Shown here: piece after piece, positions 8,183-17,838 of the stretch | Layout: each line of letters begins with the position of its first letter | Numbering within the stretch: position 1 is the first letter of the stretch | From: Lysobacteraceae bacterium NML93-0399 | GTDB lineage: Bacteria > Pseudomonadota > Gammaproteobacteria > Xanthomonadales > Xanthomonadaceae | DNA length: 64,000 nt | Reading direction: 5' to 3' | Assembly (NCBI GenBank): GCA_002307375.1 | Contig: NTJI01000001.1 | Coordinates: forward strand, 1-64,000 | The notes under the pieces: generated by a model | The model's input: only the letters and a program-made list of their open reading frames with translations | Database searches by the model: none | What the model was told of the DNA's origin: nothing | Translations under genes and position numbers: made by a program

Positions 8183-10333
8183 ATGCGAATTCCCTCCTTC
8201 CGTATCGGCCAGCGCCTTGCGTCAGGCTGCGCCGTCCTCATCACATTGACGCTGCTGCTCACCCTGGTCGGCATCCACCGCGTCGGCCAGGTCAGCGAGC
8301 GCCTTGACGCCATCGAAGACGTCAACGCAGTTAAGCAGCGACACGCCATCAGTTTCCGCGGCAGCGTCCATGATCGGGCGATCGCCCTGCGGGACATTGT
8401 CCTCGCCGACGACGACCGTGTTCGGGAGGACGCCACCGAGGCGCTTGTACGCCTCGCGGCGTTTTACGCCGACTCCGCCGGGCCGCTCGCCGCCATGGTC
8501 GCGGCCTCTGCCGACACCCGCGAGGCGCCTCTTCTGGCGCACATCGAATCGGTAGAGAGAAGGGTACTGCCCTTGATCGAACGCGTGCAGACGCTCCGGG
8601 ATGCCGGGAACGCCGACGCTGCGCGCGCGCTGCTGCTGCTAGAGGCGGCACCGGGCTTTGTGGAGTGGCTGGCCGGCATCAACGCCTTCATCGACCTGCA
8701 GGAGGCCAAGATCCGCGAGGATTCGACTGCCGCCGCCGCGCTGGCCGACGGTTTCGGGCTCACCATGATGGTGCTTTCAGGGCTGGCGATCATCGCCGGC
8801 TTGTTGGTCACATGGGCGCTTATCCGCGCCGTTGTCCGACCGCTCGGCGAGGCGCTCGATGCAGCCGAACGCGTGAGCCGCGGCGAGCTGGACCAGCCCA
8901 TCGCGGTCGCCGGCCGCGACGAAAGTGGCCAGTTGCTCGCCGCCATGGCGCGGATGCAGGACCGCCTGCGCGCGGTCATCGACGCGCAGCGCGAAATGGA
9001 GCGCCGCCACGCCGAAGGCACGATCAGCTTCCGCATGGACGCCGCCGCGTTTCCGGGCGACTACGGGGTGATGGTCGATGGCACCAACGAACTCGTCGCC
9101 TCGCACATCGCGGTGAAGATGCGGCTGCTGGAGATCATCGGCCATTACGCGGTCGGCGACCTGGCCCCCGACATGGACCGCCTGCCGGGCGAGAAGGCGG
9201 TGCTGACGCAGACGATGGACACGGCCAAGGCCAACCTGTCGGGCATCAATGGCGAAATCCGCCGGCTGGTCGAGGCGGCCAAGCACGGCCGGTTCGATGC
9301 GCGCGGCGATGCATCGCGCTTCGACCACGAGTTCCGCGAGATGGTCGAAGGCCTCAATGCGCTGATGACCACGACCGAACGCAACCTCGGTGCGATGTCC
9401 GGGCTGCTGCAGGCGCTCGCGCGCGGCGATCTGACCGTGCGCATGGAGGGCGAATACCACGGCGTGTTCGCAGCCATGCGCGACGATGCCGACGCCACCG
9501 TGTCCCAGCTGACGGGCATCGTGTCGCGGATCCAGTCCGCGTCGGGTGCGATCGGCGCCGCGTCGTCGGAGATCGCCAGCGGCAATCAGGATCTGTCGGT
9601 GCGCACCGAGCAGCAGGCGGCCGGCGTCGAGGAAGCGGCCGCGTCGATGAAGGAACTCACGTCCACCGTGCGCCAGACCGCCGAGCACGCGCGCCAGGCC
9701 AACGAGCTGGCGATCGGCGCGGCCGGGGTCGCGTCCCGGGGCGGCGACGCCGTCGGCCAGGTGGTCACCACGATGGCCGACATCGAGGCCGCTTCGCGCC
9801 GGATCGGCGACATCATCTCGGTCATCGACGGCATCGCCTTCCAGACCAACATCCTGGCGCTCAACGCCGCGGTCGAGGCGGCACGCGCCGGCGAACAGGG
9901 CCGCGGCTTCGCGGTCGTCGCCTCCGAGGTCCGCATGCTGGCCCAGCGCAGCGCGGGCGCGGCCAAGGAGATCAAGACGCTGATCGAGGACGCGACCGGA
10001 CGCGTGGCCGATGGCGCGCTGATCGCCGGAGAAGCCGGGCGCACGATGGGCGACATCGTCGAGGCCGTGCAGCGCGTGACCGGCATCATGTCCGAAATCG
10101 CCTCCGCCTCGCGGGAACAGGCAGCCGGCATCGAACAGATCAACCAGACCATCACCCAGATGGACGAGGCCACGCAGCAGAACGCCGCCCTGGTCGAAGA
10201 AGCCTCGGCCGCCGCGCGGGCGATGGAACACCAGGCCGGCGCCTTGAACGACAGCGTCGCGGTGTTCCGCATCGACCCGACCCGCGCGCTGCTGCAGTCG
10301 CTGCGCACCACCCCTGCGACTGCCGACGCCTGA
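8183..10333 (+). CDS. Methyl-accepting chemotaxis protein 1
   Basis: A 716-residue receptor. Membrane helix 1 (about residues 12-31) and helix 2 (about 192-213) bracket a roughly 160-residue helical periplasmic sensor of the four-helix-bundle type. A HAMP domain (about 214-270) leads to a further HAMP-like linker region with internal repeats ([22 protein letters not shown]) and then the cytoplasmic coiled coil with the kinase-control tip [17 protein letters not shown] (about 552-568). Unlike its neighbours it ends in TTPATADA without an xWxxF docking tail. Base composition is like its neighbours. The ligand cannot be read from sequence. Confidence 0.93.
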   Translation: MRIPSFRIGQRLASGCAVLITLTLLLTLVGIHRVGQVSERLDAIEDVNAVKQRHAISFRGSVHDRAIALRDIVLADDDRVREDATEALVRLAAFYADSAGPLAAMVAASADTREAPLLAHIESVERRVLPLIERVQTLRDAGNADAARALLLLEAAPGFVEWLAGINAFIDLQEAKIREDSTAAAALADGFGLTMMVLSGLAIIAGLLVTWALIRAVVRPLGEALDAAERVSRGELDQPIAVAGRDESGQLLAAMARMQDRLRAVIDAQREMERRHAEGTISFRMDAAAFPGDYGVMVDGTNELVASHIAVKMRLLEIIGHYAVGDLAPDMDRLPGEKAVLTQTMDTAKANLSGINGEIRRLVEAAKHGRFDARGDASRFDHEFREMVEGLNALMTTTERNLGAMSGLLQALARGDLTVRMEGEYHGVFAAMRDDADATVSQLTGIVSRIQSASGAIGAASSEIASGNQDLSVRTEQQAAGVEEAAASMKELTSTVRQTAEHARQANELAIGAAGVASRGGDAVGQVVTTMADIEAASRRIGDIISVIDGIAFQTNILALNAAVEAARAGEQGRGFAVVASEVRMLAQRSAGAAKEIKTLIEDATGRVADGALIAGEAGRTMGDIVEAVQRVTGIMSEIASASREQAAGIEQINQTITQMDEATQQNAALVEEASAAARAMEHQAGALNDSVAVFRIDPTRALLQSLRTTPATADA

Positions 10334-10352
10334 GCAGCCCGGCCGCGCGCGT

Positions 10353-10379
10353 TCAACTTCCGGCGCGCGCGGCCGATAC
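10353..10379 (+). promoter_or_regulatory. Sigma-28 (FliA) promoter of the PilZ gene
   Basis: TCAACTTC (10353-10360), an 11-bp spacer and GCCGATAC (10372-10379) match the FliA pattern, 32 bp before the start codon at 10412. Confidence 0.8.
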
Positions 10380-10411
10380 CGTCGCCGAACGACGTTTCCC
10401 GCACACGGACA

Positions 10412-11185
10412 ATGCCTGCCGTCGACGACGCGACCACGCTCTCCCCGCCCGACGATGCGCAGGAGAAGTACACGCTCCGCGAGCCGCGGGAGATCGCCCG
10501 CGTGCTGCGTGCGCTGGTCGAGGCCCGTTCGATCATCACCGCCAACCTCGTCCCCGGCGGTCACAGCTGTGCGACCGCGCTGCTGGACGTACGCGAAGAC
10601 GGCAGCCTGATCCTCGACGGCAACCGCCACGACGCCGTCAACCGGCGCATCGCCGCCGCGAGCAAGCTGGTGTGCAGCACGCAGCTGGACCTGGTCCCGA
10701 TCCGGTTCCGCATCGTGACGCCGCAAGCGCTGACCTACGAGGGCTACCCGGCGTTCTCGGCCGCATCGCCCGACGCGCTGCTGCGTCTGCAGCGCCGGGA
10801 AATGTTCCGCCTGCAGGTGTCGCCCAGCGCACCGGTCACCGTGCACTTCGGCGACGGCACGGTGCCGCCTGATGCCACCACCGGCGGCCTGCGGGTGCTC
10901 GACATCAGCGGCGGCGGCATCGCGATCGCCGCGCCCGAGGACGACCAGGCGCGGTTCAAGGTGCAGACCCGCCTGCCGCCGGCGTTGCTGCGCATCGCCG
11001 ATGCCGACCCGCTGCCGGTGACACTCGAAGTGGCGCACGTGGGGCACTTCGAGGTCCGCGGCGTGCAGCACTGGCGCGTGGGCTGCCGCTTCGTGGGCAT
11101 GAACGCGGCCGCCGAGCAGCGGGTGCTGCAGTACGTGTTCCAGATCGAGCGCCAGCGCAATGCCCGCCAGCGTCGCGGCGGCTGA
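10412..11185 (+). CDS. ycgR: YcgR-type flagellar brake protein (PilZ domain)
   Basis: A 257-residue protein with the two-domain YcgR architecture: an N-terminal YcgR_N domain (about 20-120) and a C-terminal PilZ domain (about 125-245). The cyclic-di-GMP-binding motif RRxxxR is seen as RREMFR (about 129-134), and DxSxxG as DISGGG (about 167-172). YcgR proteins bind c-di-GMP and slow the motor or bias its rotation. A FliA promoter of its own and position inside the chemotaxis locus support a motor target. Confidence 0.88.
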   Translation: MPAVDDATTLSPPDDAQEKYTLREPREIARVLRALVEARSIITANLVPGGHSCATALLDVREDGSLILDGNRHDAVNRRIAAASKLVCSTQLDLVPIRFRIVTPQALTYEGYPAFSAASPDALLRLQRREMFRLQVSPSAPVTVHFGDGTVPPDATTGGLRVLDISGGGIAIAAPEDDQARFKVQTRLPPALLRIADADPLPVTLEVAHVGHFEVRGVQHWRVGCRFVGMNAAAEQRVLQYVFQIERQRNARQRRGG

Positions 11186-11199
11186 CCTGGATGCATGCC

Positions 11200-11226
11200 T
11201 AAAGTTGCCGCGATTGCGGCCGATCT
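11200..11226 (+). promoter_or_regulatory. Sigma-28 (FliA) promoter of cheW
   Basis: TAAAGTTG (11200-11207), an 11-bp spacer and GCCGATCT (11219-11226): the -35 differs from the FliA consensus at one position and the -10 at two. It ends 56 bp before cheW. Confidence 0.83.
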
Positions 11227-11282
11227 CCTGTTCGACATTTCTTCGGCCGCAGCGTTCTGCGGCCTCAGCAGGAGCGCACAGC

Positions 11283-11765
11283 ATGACCGGTCCAGATTCG
11301 AGCGCCGCCGCCGGCGAATACCTCAGCTTCACCCTGGGCGACGAGCACTACGGCGTGGACATCCTCAAGGTGCAGGAGATCCGCGGCTACGACGGTGTCA
11401 CCCGCCTGCCCGACGCCCCCGACTACATCAAGGGCGTGATCAATCTGCGCGGCACCATCGTGCCCGTCATCGACCTGCGGCTGAAGCTGCGTCTGGCCGA
11501 GGCGCGCTACGACAACTTCACCGTGATGATCGTCCTCAACGTCGAAGACCGCGTCGTGGGCATCGTCGTGGACGGCGTCTCGGACGTGGTGCCGCTGCTC
11601 GACGACCAGGTCCGCGCCACGCCCGAATTCGGCGCTGCGGTCGATACCCGATTCATTGCCGGCATCGGCACGACCGACGAGCGGATGCTGATCCTGCTCG
11701 ACATCGAAACCCTGCTCGACAGCGCCGACCTCGTCGACGCCCAGGCCCTCGACACCGCCGCCTGA
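11283..11765 (+). CDS. cheW: Chemotaxis coupling protein CheW
   Basis: A 160-residue single CheW domain with YLSFTLGDEHYGVDILKVQE (residues 13-32), GVINLRGTIVPVIDLRLK and the C-terminal GIGTTDERMLILLDIE. CheW bridges receptors and the CheA regulatory domain in the array. The ATG at 11283 gives the normal family length. It has its own FliA promoter and is separated from the next gene by 92 bp holding another one. Confidence 0.95.
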   Translation: MTGPDSSAAAGEYLSFTLGDEHYGVDILKVQEIRGYDGVTRLPDAPDYIKGVINLRGTIVPVIDLRLKLRLAEARYDNFTVMIVLNVEDRVVGIVVDGVSDVVPLLDDQVRATPEFGAAVDTRFIAGIGTTDERMLILLDIETLLDSADLVDAQALDTAA

Positions 11766-11776
11766 CATCACCGCCC

Positions 11777-11803
11777 TAAAGGCGGGCGTCCCGCTGCCGA
11801 TAG
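11777..11803 (+). promoter_or_regulatory. Sigma-28 (FliA) promoter of the small secreted protein gene
   Basis: TAAAGGCG (11777-11784), an 11-bp spacer and GCCGATAG (11796-11803), 54 bp upstream of the ATG at 11858. Confidence 0.82.
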
Positions 11804-11857
11804 AGGTAGCGGGTACGCATCCGTACGACCCCATTTTTCCGATTGGAGTAGATCGCA

Positions 11858-12241
11858 ATGTCATTGAAGACCACTTCCCGCGTCCTGGCCGTTCTGCTGC
11901 TGGGCGGCGCCGCCTCCGCCGTCATCGCCCAGGACGCCATCCGTCCCGACCAGGCCACGCGTTTCGTCGGCAAGAGCGGCATGGTCTGCGGCAAGGTCGA
12001 GAAGACCCGTTACGCGCAGAACTCCGAAGGCTCGCCGACGTTCCTGCACATGGGCGGCGCCTTCCCGCGCCACACCTTCTCGGCGCGCATTCCGCAGGAT
12101 CAGCGCGACCGCTTCCGCCCCTCGCCCGAAGAGCTTGAAGGCCGCGACGTGTGCGTGGTCGGCACGATCGAACGTGATGCGAGCCGGGCCGAGATCGCCG
12201 TGCGCTCGCCCGCCGACGTCAAGCTCGCCACGATCAACTGA
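11858..12241 (+). CDS. Small secreted OB-fold-like protein of the chemotaxis locus
   Basis: A 127-residue protein with a signal peptide (residues 1-24, cut after SAVIA) and a mature domain of about 100 residues. The pattern [20 protein letters not shown], a hydrophobic strand, and [18 protein letters not shown] resembles the small secreted OB-fold proteins that look like nucleic-acid-binding domains. Two cysteines (about 47 and 107) could form a disulfide. Its function is unknown. A FliA promoter and position between cheW and a receptor suggest a role with motility or periplasmic sensing; this is inference only. Confidence 0.7.
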   Translation: MSLKTTSRVLAVLLLGGAASAVIAQDAIRPDQATRFVGKSGMVCGKVEKTRYAQNSEGSPTFLHMGGAFPRHTFSARIPQDQRDRFRPSPEELEGRDVCVVGTIERDASRAEIAVRSPADVKLATIN

Positions 12242-12249
12242 TGCCTCGT

Positions 12250-12273
12250 ACCGGCCGCCTTCGGGCGGCCGGT
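12250..12273 (+). terminator. Strong GC hairpin after the small secreted protein gene
   Basis: ACCGGCCGCC and GGCGGCCGGT (12250-12259 / 12264-12273) form a perfect 10-bp stem closed by a TTCG tetraloop. There is no T-run, so it may pause or attenuate transcription before the receptor gene at 12307 instead of terminating fully. Confidence 0.6.
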
Positions 12274-12306
12274 GCGCTTCCAGTACGCAAGAGGGGGAAT
12301 TGTCTG

Positions 12307-14682
12307 ATGCACTGGTTCTCGAATCTCAAACTCGCGCCGAAGCTGATGCTCGCGTTCGGCGCCGTTCTGTTGATCATGTTCCTGCAGGGTTTCGGTGCCT
12401 ACATGGGCATGCGTTCGATGCACGATGTGACCACCGACATCGCCAACGACGCGCTGCCAAGCATCGCGCTGGTCGGCGAAACCCGCGGCCTGCTCGGCGA
12501 GTACCGCACCGCCTCCTACCGCGGTGTCACCCGCGCCAGCGAAGAGGTCAAGCAGGATGCCCGCGAACGTGCCGCGGGGATCGATTCCCAGCTGCGCAGC
12601 AACTTCGAGTCCTACGCCCAGTACGTCAAGACGCCCGAGGAAGAGCAGATGCTCGCCGACCTGGTTGCCGCATGGGCGCGCGCCAAGGCCTCCTACGACT
12701 CGGTCAACGAGATGGTCGATCTCGACCTGCCCGACGATGCCACCGACACGCTGATCGGTGAAGCGGGCGATCTGCACACCGCCACGGCCAATGCGCTGGC
12801 GGCCCTCGCCGACTCGGCCAATCGCAGCGCCACCGCCGCGCGCGACTCCTCCGAGACCACCTACACCGCGTCCAACATCATCCTCGTCGTGCTGCTGCTG
12901 TCCGGCGCTGCCGGCGGCATGCTCATCGCCTGGCTGATGGCCCGCAATCTCACCCGTTCGGTCCGCGAAGCGGTCGTCGTCACCCGTGACATCGCCGACG
13001 GCAAACTCGACAGCCACATCGACACCCGCCGCGCCGACGAGATCGGCGACCTGCTCAAGTCCATGCAGCGCATGCAGACCGATCTGCGCGAGCGCATCGA
13101 ACGCGACCAGGCGATCGCCGGCGAGAACCTGCGCATCCGCACCGCGCTCGACAGCTCGGGTACCAGCGTGATGATCGCCGACCCCTCGCGCACGGTGATC
13201 TACGCCAATGCTGCGGTGGCCGAGCTGCTCGGCCGCTATGAGAACGACGTGCGCGCCACGCTGCCGGAGTTCGACCCCGCCGCACTCGTCGGCACCCGCA
13301 TCGACGCCTACCAGCGCGACCCCGAAGGTCTGGCCGATACCCTCGCCCAGCTCAAGGGCGTGCACAGTGACGAACTTGTCCTGGGGGAGGCGCATTTCGG
13401 GCAGACGCTCGCACGCGTCGACGATGCCGAAGGCACGCTGCTGGGTTACGTCGTCGAACTGCGCGACCGCACGCCGCAGGTACGCGTGGAGGCCGAACTG
13501 GCGCATGTCATCGATGCCGCGGCAGCCGGCGATCTCTCGCACCGGATCGCGCTGGCCGACAAGCAGGGCTTCTACCTGCAGCTCGCGCAGCAGCTCAACA
13601 GCCTGCTCGACGCCAATGCCAACAGCCTCGACCAGGTCTCGACCGTGCTCACCGCGCTGGCCGATGGCGATCTGACCGTGCGCATGGACGGCGACTTCAG
13701 CGGCGTCTTCGCGACCATGCGCGACAACGCCAATGCGACCGTCGCCCAGCTCACCGGCATCGTGGCGCGCATCCAGGAAGCCTCGAACGCGATCGGCACC
13801 GCCTCGTCGGAAATCGCATCGGGCAACAACGACCTGTCGCAGCGCACCGAGCAGCAGGCCGCCAACCTCGAGGAAACCGCCGCGTCGATGGAGGAACTCA
13901 CCTCCACCGTGCGCCAGAATGCCGACCACGCCCGCACCGCCAATCAGCTCGCGATCGGTGCGGCCAACGTCGCCTCGCAGGGCGGCGATGTCGTCGGCCA
14001 GGTGGTCACGACGATGGCCGACATCGAGCGCGCCTCGCGCAAGATCGCCGACATCATCTCGGTCATCGACGGCATCGCGTTCCAGACCAACATCCTCGCG
14101 CTCAATGCCGCCGTCGAGGCCGCACGCGCCGGTGAACAGGGCCGCGGTTTCGCGGTCGTCGCCAGCGAGGTCCGCACCCTGGCCCAGCGCAGCGCCGGCG
14201 CCGCCAAGGAAATCAAGACGCTGATCGAGGATTCGACCGGCAAGGTCGCCGACGGTGCCGCGCTGGCGGCGCAGGCCGGCAAGACCATGGGCGAAATCGT
14301 CGGATCGGTGCAGCGGGTGACCGACATCATGTCCGAGATCGCCGCCGCCTCGCAGGAGCAGGCTTCGGGCATCGAACAGGTCAACCAGACCATCACCCAG
14401 ATGGACGAGACCACGCAGCAGAACGCCGCGCTGGTCGAGGAAGCGTCCGCCGCGGCGCGCGCGATGGAAGAGCAGGCCGCCGCCCTGTCGGAAACGGTCT
14501 CGATCTTCCGCATGGAGACGGCGCAGGCCTCGGTGCAGGCGGTGCTCGCCGCCCACCAGAAGCCCTCCTCGCCTGCACCAGCTGCGGCGCAGGCCCCACG
14601 CAGCGCGGCACCCGCGCCGAAGGCACGTCCGCAGCGCGCCAAGCCCGCCGCGGTGGCCGAGGCCGACTGGGCCGAGTTCTGA
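12307..14682 (+). CDS. Methyl-accepting chemotaxis protein 2 with CheR/CheB docking tail
   Basis: A 791-residue receptor. The ATG at 12307 ([15 protein letters not shown]) is chosen over an in-frame upstream codon because a purine-rich site (AGAGGGGGA) precedes it and the N-terminus then begins just before membrane helix 1. Helix 1 spans about 13-34; a four-helix sensor follows, then helix 2 (about 190-212) and HAMP. A PAS-like region (about 275-400: [20 protein letters not shown]) and a second HAMP-like region precede the signalling coiled coil with [18 protein letters not shown] Pro/Ala-rich flexible tail ends in DWAEF, an xWxxF pentapeptide of the kind bound by CheR and CheB. Confidence 0.93.
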   Translation: MHWFSNLKLAPKLMLAFGAVLLIMFLQGFGAYMGMRSMHDVTTDIANDALPSIALVGETRGLLGEYRTASYRGVTRASEEVKQDARERAAGIDSQLRSNFESYAQYVKTPEEEQMLADLVAAWARAKASYDSVNEMVDLDLPDDATDTLIGEAGDLHTATANALAALADSANRSATAARDSSETTYTASNIILVVLLLSGAAGGMLIAWLMARNLTRSVREAVVVTRDIADGKLDSHIDTRRADEIGDLLKSMQRMQTDLRERIERDQAIAGENLRIRTALDSSGTSVMIADPSRTVIYANAAVAELLGRYENDVRATLPEFDPAALVGTRIDAYQRDPEGLADTLAQLKGVHSDELVLGEAHFGQTLARVDDAEGTLLGYVVELRDRTPQVRVEAELAHVIDAAAAGDLSHRIALADKQGFYLQLAQQLNSLLDANANSLDQVSTVLTALADGDLTVRMDGDFSGVFATMRDNANATVAQLTGIVARIQEASNAIGTASSEIASGNNDLSQRTEQQAANLEETAASMEELTSTVRQNADHARTANQLAIGAANVASQGGDVVGQVVTTMADIERASRKIADIISVIDGIAFQTNILALNAAVEAARAGEQGRGFAVVASEVRTLAQRSAGAAKEIKTLIEDSTGKVADGAALAAQAGKTMGEIVGSVQRVTDIMSEIAAASQEQASGIEQVNQTITQMDETTQQNAALVEEASAAARAMEEQAAALSETVSIFRMETAQASVQAVLAAHQKPSSPAPAAAQAPRSAAPAPKARPQRAKPAAVAEADWAEF

Positions 14683-14703
14683 TCCAGGCCCCATGTGGTA
14701 CCC

Positions 14704-14733
14704 ACGACGCCCCGGCCCATGCCGGGGCGTCGT
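14704..14733 (+). terminator. Terminator-like hairpin after chemoreceptor 2
   Basis: ACGACGCCCCGGC (14704-14716) pairs with GCCGGGGCGTCGT (14721-14733) around a 4-nt loop, 22 bp after the receptor stop, with a short T-rich end. It separates this gene from the FliA promoter at 14893. Confidence 0.7.
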
Positions 14734-14892
14734 CGTTCCGGGGCTGGACGCCAGCGCCGCGGTGTTGCGCCGGATCAACCCGCTCACGAGCCGATCCGCA
14801 GATCGTGCCCGCCGTGCACGGGTGCGCGCGGAAAGGTGCGGCTATGCGCAAAGCGTGCCGAACATCACTTGACATCGGCCTACCCGCGGCAC

Positions 14893-14919
14893 TCAAGCCC
14901 CCGCCTCACACGCCGATAA
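14893..14919 (+). promoter_or_regulatory. Sigma-28 (FliA) promoter of chemoreceptor 3
   Basis: TCAAGCCC (14893-14900), an 11-bp spacer and the perfect -10 GCCGATAA (14912-14919), 48 bp before the ATG at 14968. Confidence 0.85.
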
Positions 14920-14967
14920 CACATGACACCCTCATGACGATTCCCTCGGGAATCGAAGCGCCCTGCC

Positions 14968-17727
14968 ATGCTCCGTATCCTGCAACGCCCCTCCATCGCG
15001 ACCAAGCTGTCGATTGCCGCAGCGCTCGCGGCGGGTCTCTGCCTGCTCGTGCTCGCCGTCGTGGTCTACCGCGATTTCGCGGCCGGTTACGAACGCCAGG
15101 CCCAGCTCGCACTCGCCGACGCCGCGGCGGCATCCACCGAGAGCGTTGCGCTTTACGAGCAGACACTGCGCGAGAACACCGAACGCCTGGGCACCGCCTT
15201 CACCGCGATGCTGCCCGACGCGCCTGCCGAACTCGATACCGAGCGGCGCATCGCGATCGGCGAACGCGAGACGCCTCGCCTGTCGTTCGATGGCGCCGCG
15301 ATCAATCTCGACTTCGAACTCGTGGACCGCTTCACGCGCAACACCGGCGCGGTCGCGACCGTGTTCGTACGCGATGGCGACGACTTCGTGCGCGTCAGCA
15401 CGTCGGTCAAGGACACCGAAGGCCAGCGCATGGTCGGCACCGTGCTGCAGCACTCGCACGCCGCGTACGGCCGCGTGTCTTCGGGCCAGGCGTATACCGG
15501 ACCCGCACGCCTGTTCGGCCGCGACTACATGACCTATTACTGGCCGCTGCAGGATGCGGGCGGCGGTGTCATCGGTGCGCTGTTCATCGGCTCCGACTAC
15601 ACCGAGGGCCTGGCCACGCTGATCGAACGCCTGCGCGAGACACGCATATCGGGCGATGGTTACCTGGTGGTGGTCGACACGAAAGACGCGGAGATGTCGG
15701 TGGTTTCGCATCCCGAGGGTGCGTCCGGCGATGTCGCCGCGCTCGTCTCCCCCGACACCCGCGCCGCGCTGACCGGACTGGCGAACGCCGGAACGGGCCA
15801 GGCCCGCCTGACGTTTGATGCAGGCACCGCGGATGTCGAAGCCGGCGCATTCGCACCCTGGAACTGGGTCATCCTCGCCGTCAAACCGCGGGCGCAGGCC
15901 GAAGCCGCGCTGGCCTCGATGCGTCTGACGGTCGCCGGCGTGTCGCTGCTCGCACTGTTCGCACTGGTCGTGGTGATCGTCGGTGCCAGCCGCCGCCTGA
16001 TCTCCCGTCCATTGGCGCGCGCCGTGGCGATCGCCGACCGCGTGGCCGCCGGCGATCTCGACACCGCCATCGACGCCCGCGGCCACGACGAGACCGCGCA
16101 ATTGCTCAAGGCGCTGTCGCACATGCAGACGGGCCTTCGCGAGCGCACCGAGCGCGACCAGGCGATCGCCCGTGACAGCCTGCGGGTGCGCACCGCACTC
16201 GACCACGTCACCACCAGCGTCATGATCGCCGACCCCGCGCGCGACATCATCTACGTCAATCGTCCGCTGCAGGAGATGCTGGCGGCCGCGCAGAACGACC
16301 TGCGTCGCGACCTGCCCGATTTCGACGCCAGTGCCCTGATCGGGGCCAATATCGACGGTTTCCACCGTGCGCCCGAACACCAGGCACAGATGCTGAGCCG
16401 TCTGCGCAGCACGCATCGCGCGCAGATCCGCGTCGGCGGACGCACCATGCAGCTGGTCGTCAATCCCATCCTCGATGCCGCCGGCCACAGCGAGGGCTTC
16501 GTCGTCGAGTGGACCGACCGCACGCACGAAGTGTCGGTCGAAGACGAGGTGTCGCGGATCGTCGCCGCCGCAGCGGCCGGTGACCTGTCCGGGCGCGTGC
16601 GCACTGACGACAAGCAGGGCTTCCTGCTGCAGCTCGCCCGCCAGCTCAACAGTCTGCTCGATGCCAATGCCAACAGCCTCGAGCAGGTGTCGACCGTGCT
16701 CACCGCGCTGGCCGACGGCGACCTCACCGTGCGCATGGAAGGCGACTTCAGCGGTGTGTTCGCCCGCATGCGCGATGACGCCAACACCACCGTCGCCCAG
16801 CTGACCGGCATCGTCTCGCGCATCCAGGAGGCCTCGGGCGCGATCGGCACCGCCTCGTCGGAAATCGCATCGGGCAACAACGATCTCTCCCAGCGCACCG
16901 AACAGCAGGCGGCCAATCTCGAAGAGACCGCTGCATCGATGGAGGAACTGACCTCCACCGTGCGCCAGAACGCCGACCACGCCCGCCAGGCCAACCAGCT
17001 GGTCAACGGCGCGGCCGCGGTCGCGTCGCAGGGCGGCGAAGTCGTCGGCCAGGTGGTCACCACGATGGGCGAGATCGAGCAGTCCTCGCGGCGCATCGCC
17101 GACATCATCTCGGTCATCGACGGCATCGCCTTCCAGACCAACATCCTCGCGCTCAATGCCGCCGTGGAAGCAGCACGCGCCGGTGAGCAGGGCCGCGGCT
17201 TCGCGGTGGTCGCTTCCGAGGTGCGCACCCTCGCCCAGCGCAGCGCGGCTGCGGCGAAGGAGATCAAGACACTGATCGACGATTCGACCGGCAAGGTCGA
17301 AAGCGGCGCCGCACTCGCCGCCCAGGCCGGCAAGACCATGGGCGAGATCGTCGGGTCGGTGCAGCGCGTGACCGAGATCATGGCCGAGATCGCCGGCGCC
17401 TCGCAGGAACAGGCCGCAGGCATCGAACAGGTCAACCAGACCATCACCCAGATGGACGAGACCACCCAGCAGAACGCCGCGCTGGTGGAAGAAGCCTCGG
17501 CCGCCGCGCGTGCGATGGAGGAACAGGCCGCCGCGCTGACCGAGACGGTGTCCGTATTCCGGACCGCGCACGCGGCGCCGCCAACCACGGTCGCTACGCC
17601 GGTCACGTCCGGCACACCGAAGCGGGTCTCCGCCGCACCCGCGCCGGCCCCGAAACGCGTTGCGCTCGCTCGCGTCACGCCCCAGCCCCGAACCCCTGCC
17701 CACGAGACCGACTGGGCCGAGTTCTGA
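14968..17727 (+). CDS. Methyl-accepting chemotaxis protein 3 (Cache-type sensor, PAS-like, docking tail)
   Basis: A 919-residue receptor, the largest of the four. Membrane helix 1 (about 18-40) is followed by a long periplasmic region of about 270 residues typical of the Cache3-Cache2 fusion class ([42 protein letters not shown]). Helix 2 lies at about 318-338, then HAMP, a PAS-like segment ([16 protein letters not shown]), a second HAMP-like region and the signalling coiled coil. The C-terminus is a Pro-rich linker ending ETDWAEF, an xWxxF docking pentapeptide. Cache fusions of this type usually bind small organic ligands, but the ligand is not predictable here. Confidence 0.93.
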   Translation: MLRILQRPSIATKLSIAAALAAGLCLLVLAVVVYRDFAAGYERQAQLALADAAAASTESVALYEQTLRENTERLGTAFTAMLPDAPAELDTERRIAIGERETPRLSFDGAAINLDFELVDRFTRNTGAVATVFVRDGDDFVRVSTSVKDTEGQRMVGTVLQHSHAAYGRVSSGQAYTGPARLFGRDYMTYYWPLQDAGGGVIGALFIGSDYTEGLATLIERLRETRISGDGYLVVVDTKDAEMSVVSHPEGASGDVAALVSPDTRAALTGLANAGTGQARLTFDAGTADVEAGAFAPWNWVILAVKPRAQAEAALASMRLTVAGVSLLALFALVVVIVGASRRLISRPLARAVAIADRVAAGDLDTAIDARGHDETAQLLKALSHMQTGLRERTERDQAIARDSLRVRTALDHVTTSVMIADPARDIIYVNRPLQEMLAAAQNDLRRDLPDFDASALIGANIDGFHRAPEHQAQMLSRLRSTHRAQIRVGGRTMQLVVNPILDAAGHSEGFVVEWTDRTHEVSVEDEVSRIVAAAAAGDLSGRVRTDDKQGFLLQLARQLNSLLDANANSLEQVSTVLTALADGDLTVRMEGDFSGVFARMRDDANTTVAQLTGIVSRIQEASGAIGTASSEIASGNNDLSQRTEQQAANLEETAASMEELTSTVRQNADHARQANQLVNGAAAVASQGGEVVGQVVTTMGEIEQSSRRIADIISVIDGIAFQTNILALNAAVEAARAGEQGRGFAVVASEVRTLAQRSAAAAKEIKTLIDDSTGKVESGAALAAQAGKTMGEIVGSVQRVTEIMAEIAGASQEQAAGIEQVNQTITQMDETTQQNAALVEEASAAARAMEEQAAALTETVSVFRTAHAAPPTTVATPVTSGTPKRVSAAPAPAPKRVALARVTPQPRTPAHETDWAEF

Positions 17728-17745
17728 TCCGCCCGATGTGAAGCA

Positions 17746-17764
17746 GCCGACCACCGTGGTCGGC
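17746..17764. terminator. Hairpin after chemoreceptor 3
   Basis: GCCGACCA and TGGTCGGC form an 8-bp stem around a CCG loop, 18 bp after the receptor stop. There is no T-run, so termination is uncertain and the next receptor may be co-transcribed. Confidence 0.45.
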
Positions 17765-17838
17765 ACTCCTGCCACCCGCTGCCGCCGCGGCCTGCCCGGC
17801 GGTCCCGGCACACGCCCCTTACCCGATCGCGGAGCAAC

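Noticed and set aside
12100-14787. An 895-codon minus-strand frame across receptor 2
   Set aside because: Antisense shadow of the receptor gene; no start signal and the same low-complexity character.
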